Positions 45,332 through 57,305 of a stretch of 64,000 nucleotides of DNA are shown piece after piece. Numbering within the stretch: the first letter of the stretch is position 1; each line of letters starts with the position of its first letter. The notes below the pieces were generated by a model, which made no database searches, was not told the origin of the DNA, and saw nothing but the letters and a program-made list of their open reading frames with translations. Location of the stretch: NCBI GenBank assembly GCA_022661535.1, contig JAKULF010000004.1:248001-312000 (forward strand), read 5' to 3'. Made by a program: the position numbers and the translations under genes. This stretch comes from Eutypa lata. Lineage: Eukaryota > Ascomycota > Sordariomycetes > Xylariales > Diatrypaceae.

Positions 45332-46530
45332 GGAGTCTAAGGTCACACACATCTTTGACAAACAATCAGTCTGTAAAACAAACGAGATGTTATGACTAAA
45401 CTGAGCCTTCACTAGACGGGTAGACACGAGGACACCTTTGTTCTCAATGGACTGTCATGTTCTATCGTCTTCCCTGTGGTGGCCCATTTGGTGTTACCTA
45501 TATTATTGAGTTCATTTAGTCACTCTTCGGACTCAACATACCCCCTCACACACACCCACAAACCCACATACCCACACACCAATACTGATGAGAGATGCAT
45601 ACGCGCTGGTTGGAACAGCAATTATGCTGTCTCCAGGATTTTACCCAAAGAACTCTGGATGCTTGCAGGAAAACCACATGATTTTATAAATTAGGAGTTG
45701 GCATTTGAGTTGACAGGGAGTTTTGATACCTCTAGTGTTTGTGGATCTTTGCTTCCGAAGCCAGATATGAAGATTCCCCCCCCCCAAAGGTACAAAGTCT
45801 TATACAATACAGAAGAAGTTGCTCTGCCTCGGTTGTTGTTATGTTTTGCGGTTTACTGTTGTTGTTAATTTTGCTAACTATTGTTGTTTTTGTTATTATT
45901 TTGAAGATGGATGGATGGATGAGACTTTTTTTTGGCATCAGAGCAAGCTTCGCGGCAGCATTGTGTCAGCAGCAACAGCATTCAAAACAACGGCAACAAC
46001 AACTACCAGTCCGTCTTGTGAAGAATAGATCTTTGCGGGGCGTCATTCATGTCATGCATTTTCCATATCGCTTTAATAGATACCTGCTCCAAATCCACGT
46101 TTTTGTTTTGTGCTCATATATCGTATATTCGTGAAGTGAGTTGACTCATCTATCTACCTAAGTAGTTAGTGCCTAAAATGACTTGGAAATAAGAGGAGAA
46201 CTGTCAGTGAGAGAGACCATGGTGATGAAGATATTTATTCATCGCGGCCATCTTCTTCGATGGCATGAATCGTGCTAGCAACGTCTATTATATCCGTCTG
46301 TCCATCTCTATGTAAGTAGGTAGGCACGCCCTAACGCCAACAGAGGGTACCTAACTAGTGAGTACCAGGAGTCAAGCCCAAGCAGTAGAAGGAGAAATCC
46401 AGCAGGTAGGTATCTAAGTGAGTAGGCAGGCAGGCAGGCAGGCAGACAGACAGACAATATCGTCAAGGTAGTCAGGTAGTCAGTCTTAACAACCCCCTCA
46501 CCCTCACCCTCCTTATTGACAATACGTCAA
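45332..46530. other. intergenic, no gene seen
   Basis: 3' flanks of rac1 and NOP6, which converge. Microsatellites CAGGCAGGCAGGCAGACAGACAGA lie near 46425-46455. Small frames at 45739-46134 have no recognised motif. Confidence 0.5.
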
Positions 46531-47691
46531 TCACGTAGGAACCAGCCCTCTCCGACTAGGATGAACATCCTTCTCATCCCCTACTTCCTCCTTCCCCTCC
46601 TTCTCTCCCTTCCCATCCTTCCCCTCCTTCCCCTTCTTCCTAGCCTTCGCCTCCTTCTCCTTCATCTCCGCCACCGCCCTCCTCGCCCGCTCCTCATTCA
46701 GCTTCTCGTTCTTCGCGCGGATCTTCTCCTTCCGGAACCCGGTGTTCCCGCCCCCGCCCGCCGTCAGCTCCACGTTGATCTTGCGCTCTACCGTCCTCGC
46801 CCCGTCCTTGACCACCTCGCCCGTCCGCGGGTTCGTCGTGGCCGCTGCGCACGTCATCGTGCTGTGGTGCAGCGTCTTCAGGCACGTCTTCATGTGGTCG
46901 TAGCGCGCGAACTCCACGAACGCCACGCCTCGGGATTGCTTCTTGCCGTTTGCTGGGGGTCCGGATTTGTTGTTGTTGTTGTTGTTGTTGTTCTTGGCTT
47001 GCTCGGTGGTGAGGAGCCGCACCGAGGTCGGGTGCACCGCTGCGAAGTGCGCGCTGATGTCTGAGGTGGTCGCTGTGAAGGGTAGGTTGCCTACGAATAC
47101 TACGAAGCGGTGCTTGCCTGTCTTCGAGGAGGCCTCTTCTCCGTTCTCGCCGGCGGGGGTATCTTCGTTGTCGTCCTTCGTGGCGGTGGTGGCGGTGGTG
47201 TTGTTCTTTTTGCGCTTCTTGGAGGGCTTGCTGCTGCTGTTGTTGGTCTCTTCCTCGGCGGTCTTGGCGTGCTTCTCTTCATCCGCCGTAGCATCGTCGC
47301 TATCGAGCTTTCTCTTCTTGCTGCTGCTGGTGGGTTGAGCGGGAGTTGTAGCAGCAGTAGTAGCAATAGGCTCTGCGTCTTCCTCCTCAGGGTCCTGCTT
47401 TCTCTTCTTATCCTTCTTTTCTTTTTTCTCTTTCTTGTCCTTCTTAGACTCCTTCAGCACCTCCTCTTCTGCGGAAGCAGCCATAGCGACATCCTGGTCC
47501 TCCTCCGCGGTAGGTTTGCTCTTCTGCTTCTTCTTCTTTTCCTTCTTGGATTTCTTGGACTTCTTCGCCTTCACCTCAGAAACCTCATCTCCCACAGTAC
47601 CGTCAAAGTTATCAGCTTCCGGGAGCGCATTCGGTTCTTCCCTGATGCGCTTCTCACCCGGTCTGAACTTGGACTTCTTGGTTCGGGTCAT
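46531..47691 (-). CDS. nop6: nucleolar RRM protein NOP6-like
   Basis: A single exon of 386 aa starting MTRTKKSKFRPGEKRI. The first 190 residues are a mix of Lys-rich and acidic stretches (KKSKKEKKKKQKSK), typical of nucleolar proteins. One RRM lies at about 195-310, with VFVGNL (RNP2) and RGVAFVEF (RNP1), split by a loop with nine Asn. The C-terminus (GGGGNTGFRKEKIRAKNEKL) is the conserved NOP6 tail. Yeast Nop6 helps early 40S pre-ribosome assembly. The upstream in-frame extension (to 47868) has a Tyr/Phe-rich composition and no Kozak-like ATG, so the start at 47691 is preferred. It diverges from CMS1. Confidence 0.88.
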   Translation of the reverse strand: MTRTKKSKFRPGEKRIREEPNALPEADNFDGTVGDEVSEVKAKKSKKSKKEKKKKQKSKPTAEEDQDVAMAASAEEEVLKESKKDKKEKKEKKDKKRKQDPEEEDAEPIATTAATTPAQPTSSSKKRKLDSDDATADEEKHAKTAEEETNNSSSKPSKKRKKNNTTATTATKDDNEDTPAGENGEEASSKTGKHRFVVFVGNLPFTATTSDISAHFAAVHPTSVRLLTTEQAKNNNNNNNNKSGPPANGKKQSRGVAFVEFARYDHMKTCLKTLHHSTMTCAAATTNPRTGEVVKDGARTVERKINVELTAGGGGNTGFRKEKIRAKNEKLNEERARRAVAEMKEKEAKARKKGKEGKDGKGEKEGKEEVGDEKDVHPSRRGLVPT

Positions 47692-48045
47692 GATTGCGGG
47701 TTGTATAAAGTGATAAGGGAGTAAGTGGTGTAAGGGCTTATTACAGTGTGAGATACGGATATAAGGTCTTTTGAGTTTAACTATTTTCTCTCTTCTTAGG
47801 GAGGAAAAGTAGTAGTAGTAGTAGTTGAACGCGAAGTTTCCCTTGAGCAAAGTCAATTGCTTGGACAATCTGAAGGAACGGAACTGCCCTGATAAAAAAG
47901 TTTTAGTGGGGTTGATAGTCCTGATATGCGACCAAGTGGGATTGGCTGGAATCTGGGCCTTGGCATCATATATGCAGGTCTAACCCAAGTTGGGACAAGC
48001 GCCTGTTGGACCCTTGAACTTTGCATGCATATCGTATGCGCCTAA

Positions 48046-48103
48046 CGATGAGATTCTTCTCTTATTGCGATCTAATACTAGAAAATCTAAAAAAATTCAC
48101 GTG
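48046..48103. promoter_or_regulatory. PAC-like, RRPE-like and CACGTG elements between NOP6 and CMS1
   Basis: CGATGAG at 48046-48052 resembles the PAC box, AAAAAAATT at 48089-48097 resembles the RRPE element, and CACGTG lies at 48098-48103. PAC plus RRPE is the classical pair upstream of ribosome-biogenesis genes in ascomycetes, and both flanking genes belong to that group. The region between the two start codons is 488 bp. Confidence 0.5.
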
Positions 48104-48179
48104 TTGCATATCAAACTTCGGAAAAGTTCAACAGAACACAACACAGCACAGAGAATCTGAGATTCTATCGTGAGATACA

Positions 48180-49196
48180 ATGTCGAAATCAGAGCAGATG
48201 GCTTCTAAGGCCAAGCCAAAGAAACGATCGAGAGACGATGACGATGGCTCTCGTCGCAAGCGAAGAAAGGGTGGGTTTGAGCAAGACGAGCTTCTGTTCG
48301 ACACCGACGCTGGGGTGAACAGGGCCATCGGTCTCATGGATAGCCAATTGATGGCCGACCACATAGCTCAGAAGACGAGCAGATTCGGCACCGATCTGAG
48401 TCCTGTCGAGCTGTCTGACCTGTACATCTCACGTATGTCACCATCATTGTCTCAGTCATATATTGATTTGTTCGCCCAACTAATTTCCACCAGCCAACTC
48501 AATACGAGACTCAACCTCGTTCCAGGAAATCCGCAGCTTAGATAACCTGCCGCAGTTCCTCGAGAAACACTCAGAAACCCCTGAGCGTCTCGGGCAAGCC
48601 CCAAAGCAGAATGGTTCCCCACATACCATCATCGTGACAGGTGCTGGTCTTCGAGCGGCGGATCTTGTTAGGTACGCTCATGATCCCTATCAATGGGTAA
48701 TATACCAATGATTTCTAACCTAATGTAGGGCTGTCAGGAAGTATCAGAAGAAAGGCAACTCGGTTGCGAAGTTGGTACGATCGCTCCATGCTTCCCATCC
48801 GAGTCTTCTTCATTTCGCTAATGCGCTACAGTTCGCCAAGCACATCAAGATCGAAGAGAGTACACAGTTTCTCAAGACGCATCGTACTGGTATCGCAGTT
48901 GGGACACCGAAGCGTCTGGGTGACCTCGTTGAGAATGGTTCGTATCTAAGCCTTTTCCCTCCTCCTCTTCTTCTTCTTTCTTTTATCTACTATTATATCT
49001 AACTCGTTCGACAGGGTCGCTTTCGCTTGATAACCTGGAAAGGCTTGTTGTCGATGCGTCGCACATCGACCAGAAGAAACGCGGTGTGCTGGACATGAAG
49101 GACACGATGATGGAGCTTGCGCGTTGGTTGACAAGAAGGGAGTTCAAGGAGAGGTATACGGATTCCGAAAAGCCGTTGCAACTGCTTTTCTACTGA
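48180..49196 (+). CDS. cms1: U3-associated CMS1 family protein
   Basis: Five exons, join(48180..48432, 48494..48671, 48729..48774, 48832..48937, 49015..49196), 254 aa. The basic N-terminus (KPKKRSRDDDDGSRRKRRKG) precedes a DEAD-helicase-like half domain without ATPase motifs: HTIIVTGAGLRAADLVRAVR, KLFAKHIKIEE, GTPKRLGDLVENG and LERLVVDASHID. This is the Cms1/CMSS1 plan; the yeast protein is found with the U3 snoRNP in small-subunit processing. The 57-nt third intron could be read through without a stop. Removing it restores VAKLFAKHIK, which matches the family, and it has a GCTAATGCG branch site, so I treat it as an intron. Confidence 0.9.
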
Positions 49197-49787
49197 TTTT
49201 CTTTTTCGAAAAACATCCCTTCCACATCATGTTTTAGAGATCATGGCGGCGGCGTTAGATTCGGTTATTTTGGTATCCACGAGCTACTATACAGTCAATT
49301 CAGAAGACTTTACTCTGGGGGTTTATTCCTGCCCAAACCCTTCGGCATTACATTATAACTAGCACCTTCTAGGTCCCCGTAGGAGTAGACTGCTCTTTCC
49401 TTTTAGTCTTGACCAGAACAACTAGTTCCCATATTGACATTTGAGGAGCAGTCCACATATGCGACCTCACCTTTATAACCTCATAGTCTTGAAATACATA
49501 ACAGCAAACATCAACAAAATCCCCCCTGACAGATCTCTCCCTCCTTTTCTCTTCTCTCTTTTTGGATTTCCGACTCCAGCATTCGTTCTAGTCTTTTTTG
49601 GTTGATCTTTTTTCTCTCTTTCTTGGTGATCATCCCTACAGACTACAGTCCTTTCGCTTTGTACGATTTACTGGATCAAAAGCAGTTACCAAAAAACCTG
49701 TTACATCACATCCTATCGTTTTGGAGATTATACCACACTACTCGACTCACCTCAGGTACTCTATCTTACAGAGCATCATCGCCGAGC
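49197..49787. other. intergenic, no gene seen
   Basis: 3' flank of CMS1 and upstream region of the CFEM gene. An in-frame extension upstream of 49788 exists but lacks secretory features, so it is probably leader. Confidence 0.5.
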
Positions 49788-50939
49788 ATGATGTATACGA
49801 GTGCATTCCTTTTACAGCTCCTAGTAGCAGCCGGTTTGCTATATACTTCCGTTTCTGCTGACGGTACCCCGCCAAGTACGTAAATAGGCTTCACGGATGG
49901 GTTTTAGGAGGTTGCTTGTTTGTTTGATATCTACGGCTCGCTGACTTGGATCACTCGCTTCCAGGTTGCGCTGCTCGATGTATGGTCGATAGCATGTTCG
50001 TAACGCAATGTGTCGATTCGACCTGCTTATGCCGCGAAAAAAGATACCAGAAGGTCTGTCTTCCCCTTTCCTTGTTTCAACCATGTGGTTCCACTCACTC
50101 CCCTACCCCCCTAATTATCCACTATCCCTCAACTTAACACGACCACAGCTGACGATCCCTAGTCCCTATTCCAATGTCTCTACGCACAATGCGACAGGAC
50201 CCAATACGGCCCGGCTCTCGCATATACCATTTCCGCCTGTATCGGCACAGGAGCCGACATCAACATGGTCTCCGCACCAGCTCTCAACGACGACTACCTA
50301 CCCTCCTCCCCTAACAACAATAATAACAACGACGACGACATCGACACCGACACCGACACCGACATCGAAACAACCAACAATCTCCTACGGGCACGGGAAG
50401 CCGACTACCTCGCCGGCCGCGACACCCTCCCCGAGATACCAGGTCTGAACCTCCGACAAGTGAGCGCACCACCGGCCCCGCCAATGCCGACGCTACAGCA
50501 ACCGACAGCGACACCTGCGTGGGGAGGTGGACCCGGTGGCGGCGGCTGCGGCGCCCCCCCTGTGACACGCACGGCTACGGTCGTCTATACCACTACCGTG
50601 AGCATCGCGTACGTCCCGAGTCAGTCGGCTAGGCGCTACGGGTTGTCGGAAAACCACGGGAACGGCGGTAGCGGTAACGGTACCCACCTCGACGCTGCTG
50701 CCGCCTCTGCTTCTGCCGCTGCTGCTGCTGCTGCTGAAGATGCTACGGCAACAACACCGATGCCGACGCCGCTGTTCCTCCGGCCTTGGATGGTCAGGGA
50801 AAGCGCGGCGGCTACGAGTCTCGGGTCACCGCTCTTGTTGCTGCTGTTGTTTGTATCGGTGATGTTGTTGCCGCCGGCGACTTTCGTGCTGGTAGTATGC
50901 GCTGGGGTTGCGATTTGGGCTGGGTATGCTGGTTTCTAG
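49788..50939 (+). CDS. CFEM-domain cell-surface protein
   Basis: Three exons, join(49788..49875, 49965..50053, 50163..50939), 317 aa. A signal peptide (MMYTSAFLLQLLVAAGLLYT) ends near residue 24. The CFEM domain has eight cysteines at 31, 35, 45, 50, 52, 64, 69 and 85 and the typical Asp at 47 before CLC, the residue that binds haem iron in studied CFEM proteins. A long low-complexity part follows (DTDTDTD run, Pro/Gly-rich, Ala run). The C-terminus is very hydrophobic (LLLLLLFVSVMLLPPATFVL and beyond), either a GPI signal or a membrane anchor. Likely roles are surface sensing or iron acquisition; not a predicted toxin. Confidence 0.88.
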
Positions 50940-53900
50940 GTTTTGTAGGATCGTTGTGGGCTTGGCCACGGTGTTTCGGTGGTTATTAGGAGAAACTTTT
51001 TGAACAGCAGCGGCGGCGTCGTTGTTGTTTTGTTTGGATGAGTGAAGGAGGGTGGATGGAGAGGAGAGATATTGAACATTGAGAGGAAGATAGGGAGATA
51101 GGAAGAAGATGCCATATGTTTAGATTAGACGAAGGGGAGTTTTTTTAAATCAGAGGAGGAAACAAGGCTACTATAAGAATTAGTTGATTTACTTGGATTG
51201 GGTTAGGGCTACGTATTCTTAACACATTCTATACAATTAGATTAGATACATCCAATTCAGAAGGTGCGTAATCGAGATTCGTCACCGTGAAGCTCCTATT
51301 GCGTCAGGTGGATGTCTTAATATATATAAGAGTTATATTGCTTGGAATAGACAATGCCTAGATACGATGGGGACTGGGCCACTACGTGACAGTCCGTTGG
51401 GCTCAACTGGAAGAATCAAGCTGGGATCTTCCCCGGGGGGGGAAGATTGATTGCCTTTATTTGTCACTTCTTTTAAGTATATCATTTATGAGTTGCATCA
51501 CATTAGTAAGTTCAGATATGAGTTAAAGATGATATCTCTAGTCGTAATATCAAGCGGAAAGTACTTCTTAGGATATCACCAAAGGTAGTGAAAAGAGACG
51601 AGATGGTGCAGCTCCTGGGTTAGTTCTAGTTAACATATCCTGTATTTATTTACTCAAGAATGTCTAGTTAGGAGTACATGAACGAAAGAGGACCTACTGG
51701 CTCCATCTGATGGAGGCAGTCTATCTATCTATCTTTTATATCCCCAGCTCGCGTAGGTGTCCTCTGGAAGGATCGAGCGTGTCCCAGGAACCATGACCGT
51801 CGCACAAATTAATACAATCGAGATTCAGCCACGCTGAATATATGTAAGCACTTCGAGACAGCATGGCGTTCTCCGATAGCATCTAGATAGATGTAACGCC
51901 CACATATAATCAGCCATGGCATGAAAGGGAATATTGAGATGTTACCACACCAATAGCGACACGAGGACTAAGTGATATAGGTATCGGGCAATAAATGCAG
52001 CGTCACAGATATTCAAGCCCGAAGGAATCCCGAGACAATTTGTTTTGTCCGATCATAATTACCTACAATGGTAACTTTAAGTGCCTGCTTTGAGTAGGTT
52101 ACTCAGAACGGAACTGTTCCGTGGCTGTAAGGTAGTAGTATACGTACGTATATCTTGCCTCAAAGCTGAAAGGTGGGCTTGACCTGGCTGGTTATATACT
52201 GCTCTTTAACCGGCTGAGATGAGGCTTTTATAAGCTTGCGCATTAACTTTAAATATATACTCATTCTATATGTTACTATAGCCCCTGATTGATAATTTTA
52301 TCTGTAAAACTATGTTTGGATCTAAGTATACATTTACCTCTATGGAGACTTAAACTGAAGTTATTCATTATTAAATAAGTATACTGAGCTGAAAGCCACT
52401 TGGAATGTCGCCTATAGAATGTGGCTTCTAGAATCAGCCTGTATGATACATAACTAGTAAGCACGGTATATGGAAAAGGAGCAATACTTCGGGGTGTGGT
52501 ATATAGCCAGACTCAACTATCGTCAGATGGTACCCTCTTCTTTGAGTATAATAGCGCGGTGCATGCCGCTTCTCGAGTCCACCCATATCTAAAATCTTAT
52601 GAATGAATTAGACGTCAGATTTTCAGCCGATCGCATCGGAAGACTGTCCCAGAAGCAATGAGCAAAGTAAACTCCGCCGAATACATATATTCATAAACGA
52701 AGGTAGTGCGGACATTTCCGATCTTGTTTCAGCAGGTACCGACCATATTTTGAGACAATCTCGGCAGCAGTTGCAATACGAGACAATATCAGAGGTCGGC
52801 AACAGCAAACTTCTACGGAAACAATAGCCCTGGGCGACGAAGAAGCTAGCGTGGAGGTGAGAGGACAGGGCTGCCAAGGAACTCATGATCCATGAACTAA
52901 TCTGGGCTGTAGGTAGGTAGGCAGGATAGGTAAGTATCGGCGCCACAAGCATCAAACCTGCAATGCTACGTCGCACAGTATGCGGGTTTCGATCATCGTT
53001 GTCGTTCGGCATCTGTCAATCCTGCAGGAATACTACGTGGCACAACGTGGTCCTGGGTGCAGTCGCAAATCCATGCCGAGATATCAGGGGCCTTTATTAA
53101 CCGGATCGACATTTACGTCCGTAGTAGATTCGGTCCAAGCTGCTGGGAAGATCCAGGGATTCATTGATTCTTTATTCGCTCTTGTAGAGTGATGAGAGAA
53201 CTGGCTGGCGTGGTGGAATTCGTCGACATCTTGTTTTTTTCTTTCTTCTTTTCTTTCCTAAAGCTGTCAAAGCCATGTCTGGCTCGACACCGTGATTGGC
53301 TTGGGTTGCACACACCACGGCTGTCCGGTATTCTTACGGTCCCCCATCGGGTTGATATATTTATTTCAAAAACATGGTAACTCGAACTTCATACATAACT
53401 AACTAGCTTGATACGTTCAACTCGAGCCGAGAACTGTATTGGCTTAGATGAGAATGAATCGGGATTTATCAACAACCCGGCTGACTGGTGAAGGCGGATG
53501 GGGGCGGACAGATCTCTTCAGCTACGCTATTCATTGTCATATTATATCATGATTGGTACTTTGTTTAACTATGGTATCCCTACGCCTCGGTTACAGATGG
53601 CGCAAATCTACGAGCAGAAAAACATGCTTAGGTTATGAAATTCTACACCTATAGTACATGAGACTATTGTGACTACCCTTGTTGTTTACAAGCATTCTGG
53701 ACTCTAGGTAGTGAGAACTGTTAATAGTAGAAGAATTGTTTGGTAAGCTATTGATGGTGCTCTAAATAGGTAGTCAATACAGTAAGGAAACATCTACAAC
53801 AAGCGCCTCCTATGCCCATCCCATTTATGAGATCCAACAATACTCCATCGCACCCACGCGGCCTCGGCCTCATGTGAGCACCCGCATTTCTACGCCACTT

Positions 53901-54294
53901 ACACATAATCTAGATTGCGTGTAGAAGCCACCGTTATAGCCGGGACTATATTCCATGTCAGCATGTTCCCGAAAAGTCCATCCTACGGATGAGGGACTCC
54001 TCCATGTTCCACATCATCCTTAACACTCTAGAATTATATCTAACTGAGACAACGCGTGGCCATCCCCGAGTGATCTTAAGTACTTGGTTAGGTAGGCGCA
54101 GGAACAATATCCAGAGCTGAAGCCCCTGGTCTATAACGACAAAAGCTGGCTCCTATATAGATAGCCTCCATGGACCATCTTACTGGAATGTCGACTCGTC
54201 GGTCTCTGTAACCATTCCCGCGTAGTGTCTTAGGAATCCGAGAGTACGACAACGAAGACTACTTTTTGCTTTCTTAAGTTTGGAAATTATCAAA
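50940..54294. other. 3.4-kb gene-free stretch
   Basis: No protein family is recognised. 52150-52470 is AT-rich and may be an old decayed element. CGCACAAATTAATACAATC at 51801-51819 repeats a sequence at 36932. A 129-codon minus frame (52623-53012) has no motif or splice partners. Confidence 0.5.
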
Positions 54295-55973
54295 ATGGTC
54301 CTATCTCTCACGTATCGACGTCCGGCGTACGTTGAAAAAGACAAACTCAGCAGGAAGGACAGCAGCTCCTCTTACGGCGAGAAAACCGACACATCACTCC
54401 GATCGGGTCGATCGGGGGCTCCAGCCGGGGTTCCCGACGCGCTCAGCTTTGACAAGATTACCAACGGCGGTACATGTCCGGTGAGTGCTGTTTTTTTTTT
54501 AAGTTAGCAGAGAGCTTCAAATTAAAATTTAAAAGCGAACCCGTCCTAATCTCTTCTTCCTTCTTTTTTTGGAACTCCGCAAAAAAGCCGTGCACCATTC
54601 GAGACTTCATGAACTACCTCATCTACATCGAGCACTCGGCCGAGAACCTGCAGTTCTTCCTCTGGTACCGGGACTACGTCAAGCGGTTCCACGCCGCTAG
54701 CACGTTGGATACCGCCCTGGCTCCGGAGTGGACCCAGCAGATGGAGGACGAGACCGTGGCGCGGTTCCAGAAGGACGCCGCCAACAGGCGCAAGCGAGAG
54801 CACCCGGTCGCTAGGACTATATTCAAAGGGTCCGACTTCGAGGAGAACAACGCCGCCGTCGCCGCCGCCGCCGCCGCCGCCGCTGTTGAGGCTACCGTTC
54901 TGGTCGAATCCAAGGATCTGTTCGCTACGCCTCCCAGTACGCCCGGAGACGGAGACGATCCATCTTTCTTCTCGGGGTCTCAGGCGACGACGGCGATGAC
55001 GACGTATCGAACACAAGCCCACGATGTGTTCCACGCCGCTGGTTTCAAGCAGCCCTGTAAGTCTTTTACTCGAACTCCATTAAATTCCCAATTAAAATGT
55101 ATTCTGGCCCATCTGTCCAACCATGCAACACACCCCCTATATCATGATATCACATACACCCCCTTTTCCCTCCATTACACATCCTCACACACACACCCAC
55201 TCACCCAATCGACTACAGTCACAATCCAACCCTTCCGCGCCGAGCTAGCCCGCATCCTCACAACCTACCTAGCGCACGACGCGCCCCGCCAGCTCAACCT
55301 CTCGGACCGCGAACGGCGCACCACGATGGCCGCCCTGGCGCGGACGACGCACCCGTCGGCCCTGCGGGGCGCCGCCCGCGCCGCAGAGGATGCCCTCCGT
55401 CGCCAGGCGCACCCGAATTTCGTGCGCTGGAGCATCTGCAACGCGAACCCGGCAAGGGTCAGGTTTGCGAGGGGGCTGGGGGTCGGGTTGATTTTCGTTG
55501 CTACTGTGGGGGCTGTGCTATTGACTTTGGGCAGCGGTGGTGTGAAGCGGGGCTATCGCGCTACCCCTGCTGTGGGGTGGGTTTTGGGAATCGCTACCCT
55601 GGTTGCGGCGTCGAAGGGCATGTGTGTTGTGCTCCACGGCATGCACTACCGACATGTGAGGCCGTGGGAGCTGTTTCGAGATACGGCCGCCGGCGGAGAG
55701 GATGGCGGTGGGGAAGATGATTTCAGTGAGAGCAGCAGCACCTTCTTCGACTCGTTCGGCTCGGTCAATAGCTACGAGGACGAGCCCTGGGTCGTCCGCT
55801 ACGAGAAGCGGAACGCCGTGCGCAAGATCTTCGACCGCCAGGTCTGGATCCAGGAGCCGGCCCTGCGCCAGATCCAGGATACCATCTTCGTGCAGGCCCT
55901 GCTGGCTGCTTTGCTCGTCTCGGGCGTCCTGGCTGCCGTGTTTGTCTGTCTTCCTGGGGGGAATTTCTTTTGA
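54295..55973 (+). CDS. RGS-domain membrane protein, Rax1-like
   Basis: Three exons, join(54295..54480, 54588..55056, 55219..55973), 469 aa. The RGS domain starts CPPCTIRDFMNYLIYIEHSA then ENLQFFLWYRDYVKRF at about 61-98 and is completed after a long insertion (with an Ala run) by FRAELARILTTYLAH and the PNFVRW segment near 290. Three hydrophobic segments follow (GVGLIFVATVGAVLLTLG, VGWVLGIATLVAASKGMCVV, and ALLAALLVSGVLAAVFVC at the end). This architecture matches fungal Rax1-like/RGS proteins, which act in bud-site selection or G-protein signalling at the membrane. The exact subfamily is not certain. Confidence 0.85.
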
Positions 55974-56664
55974 TGGGCTTGACTGACTGTCTGTCTGTTG
56001 TATTGTGCGATGGTGATGTTGGCGGATGATTTCGGTAACTGCCAGCAATGTCAGCTCGTAACCCCTATTTCTATGTGTGGTAGGTCTGAACTCTGTGACT
56101 TTTATGGGTTGTCGTGGATAGGAAGGCGTACAATGGTCAGATACGGTTAATAGAGATAGTATTTACAGTACATAATGTCGGGATACGTATTAAAGCCTGG
56201 AATGTAGGTTTGAGATGAATGATAGGGGGAAGGTACGCGGTAGAAGGTAAATACTGCAGTTAGCTGAGATAGCAAAAGTAATCATTATAGACTCACTTCT
56301 GGTGGCAAATGTAGGTGCAATTTGGCGTAGGATTCCTTGAAATGGCTTCAATTGGGATTGCATATAGGTCTACCTACTTCGTACACTAAGAAGAAGCACA
56401 TATCTCACTTAGAAAGTGTGTAGATAGTATTAGGACCGACATATATTAAACAGAATGATATTTACAGCAGCTTATACCATGAACGAAGTATTTTTTTTTC
56501 CTGTCTATTTTCTAACCGAGTTCCGAGATGAAACCTCAAGATTTGAATGCGGTAGACGAGTAGACGAAGAAGAAACATACAGAGAAACGACACCACCACC
56601 AGCAAACATCTTCCACTTCGACCCATCCACCCAGCCACCCATCATCCAAGCACCTACCTAAAAC
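55974..56664. other. intergenic, no gene seen
   Basis: 3' flanks of the RGS gene and of the DUF1348 gene, which converge. Nothing recognised. Confidence 0.5.
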
Positions 56665-57305
56665 TTACCAATGCCTCTCCCCGATCTCGACCAGATTCAC
56701 ATCGACGCCGTCCCTGAACCACCTCTCGGCCTCGGCGATGCTCACGTCGTTCCCGCTCATCTGGCGCTTGCGCATGAGGCCGTCGGCGGCGAACGTCCAG
56801 TCCTCGAGGCCGTAGGTGCGCCACCACCGGCCCTCGGCGTCGTGCCACTCGTACCAGAACTGCACGGCGATGCGGTCGTCGCTGAAGGAGAAGAGCTCCT
56901 TGCGCAGCCGGTACGCGCGCTCGCGCTCCCACTTGCGCGTCAGGAACGCCGCGATCGCCTCCCGCCCCTGCAGGAACTGGTCCCGGTTGCGCCAGATCGA
57001 GTCTGGCGTGTAGGCTAGCTTGACGTGGTCTGGGTTCCTGGGAGAGAGAGAGAGAGGGTTGTTTAGTGGTCGTGGGTTGTTTGGAATGGGCTGGGTTGGG
57101 TTGGGCTAGGTAGGCAGGCAGGTAGGTAGGGAGGAGGGCGGAGAAGGAAGTAGAGTGGAGGGAGAGGATGGAAGCAAGCACAGCGATACTGATGGTCAAC
57201 TTACTTCGTGTTCCATGCATCTTGCGCTGTTTTTACTTTGATCTGGGCGGTCTCTGCCGTGAAGGGCGGGTAGGGTGGCTTCCCTTGGTTCTGGGGTGTC
57301 GTCAT
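56665..57305 (-). CDS. DUF1348 (SnoaL/NTF2-fold) protein
   Basis: Two exons, complement(join(56665..57037, 57205..57305)), 157 aa. Conserved stretches are PPFTAETAQIKVKTAQDAWN, RNRDQFLQGREAIAAFLTRK, ELFSFSDDRIAVQFWYEWHD, WWRTYGLEDWTFAADGLMRK and GNDVSIAEAERWF. This is the nuclear-transport-factor-2-like DUF1348 family, small single-domain proteins of unknown biochemical role. Relatives usually end with a WPLG..PDDHP-like tail; here the sequence after ERWF diverges and the stop TAA lies inside a possible donor GTAAGT, so a further 3' exon may have been missed. Confidence 0.85.

Noticed and set aside
48775..48831. Reading through this 57-nt segment of CMS1 as coding
   Set aside because: It is open, but it has GTACGA and CTACAG ends and a CTAAT branch site, and its removal restores the KLFAKHIK motif conserved in the family.
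52623..53012. 129-codon minus-strand frame
   Set aside because: No motif, no neighbouring exons and no conserved-looking stretch; probably chance.
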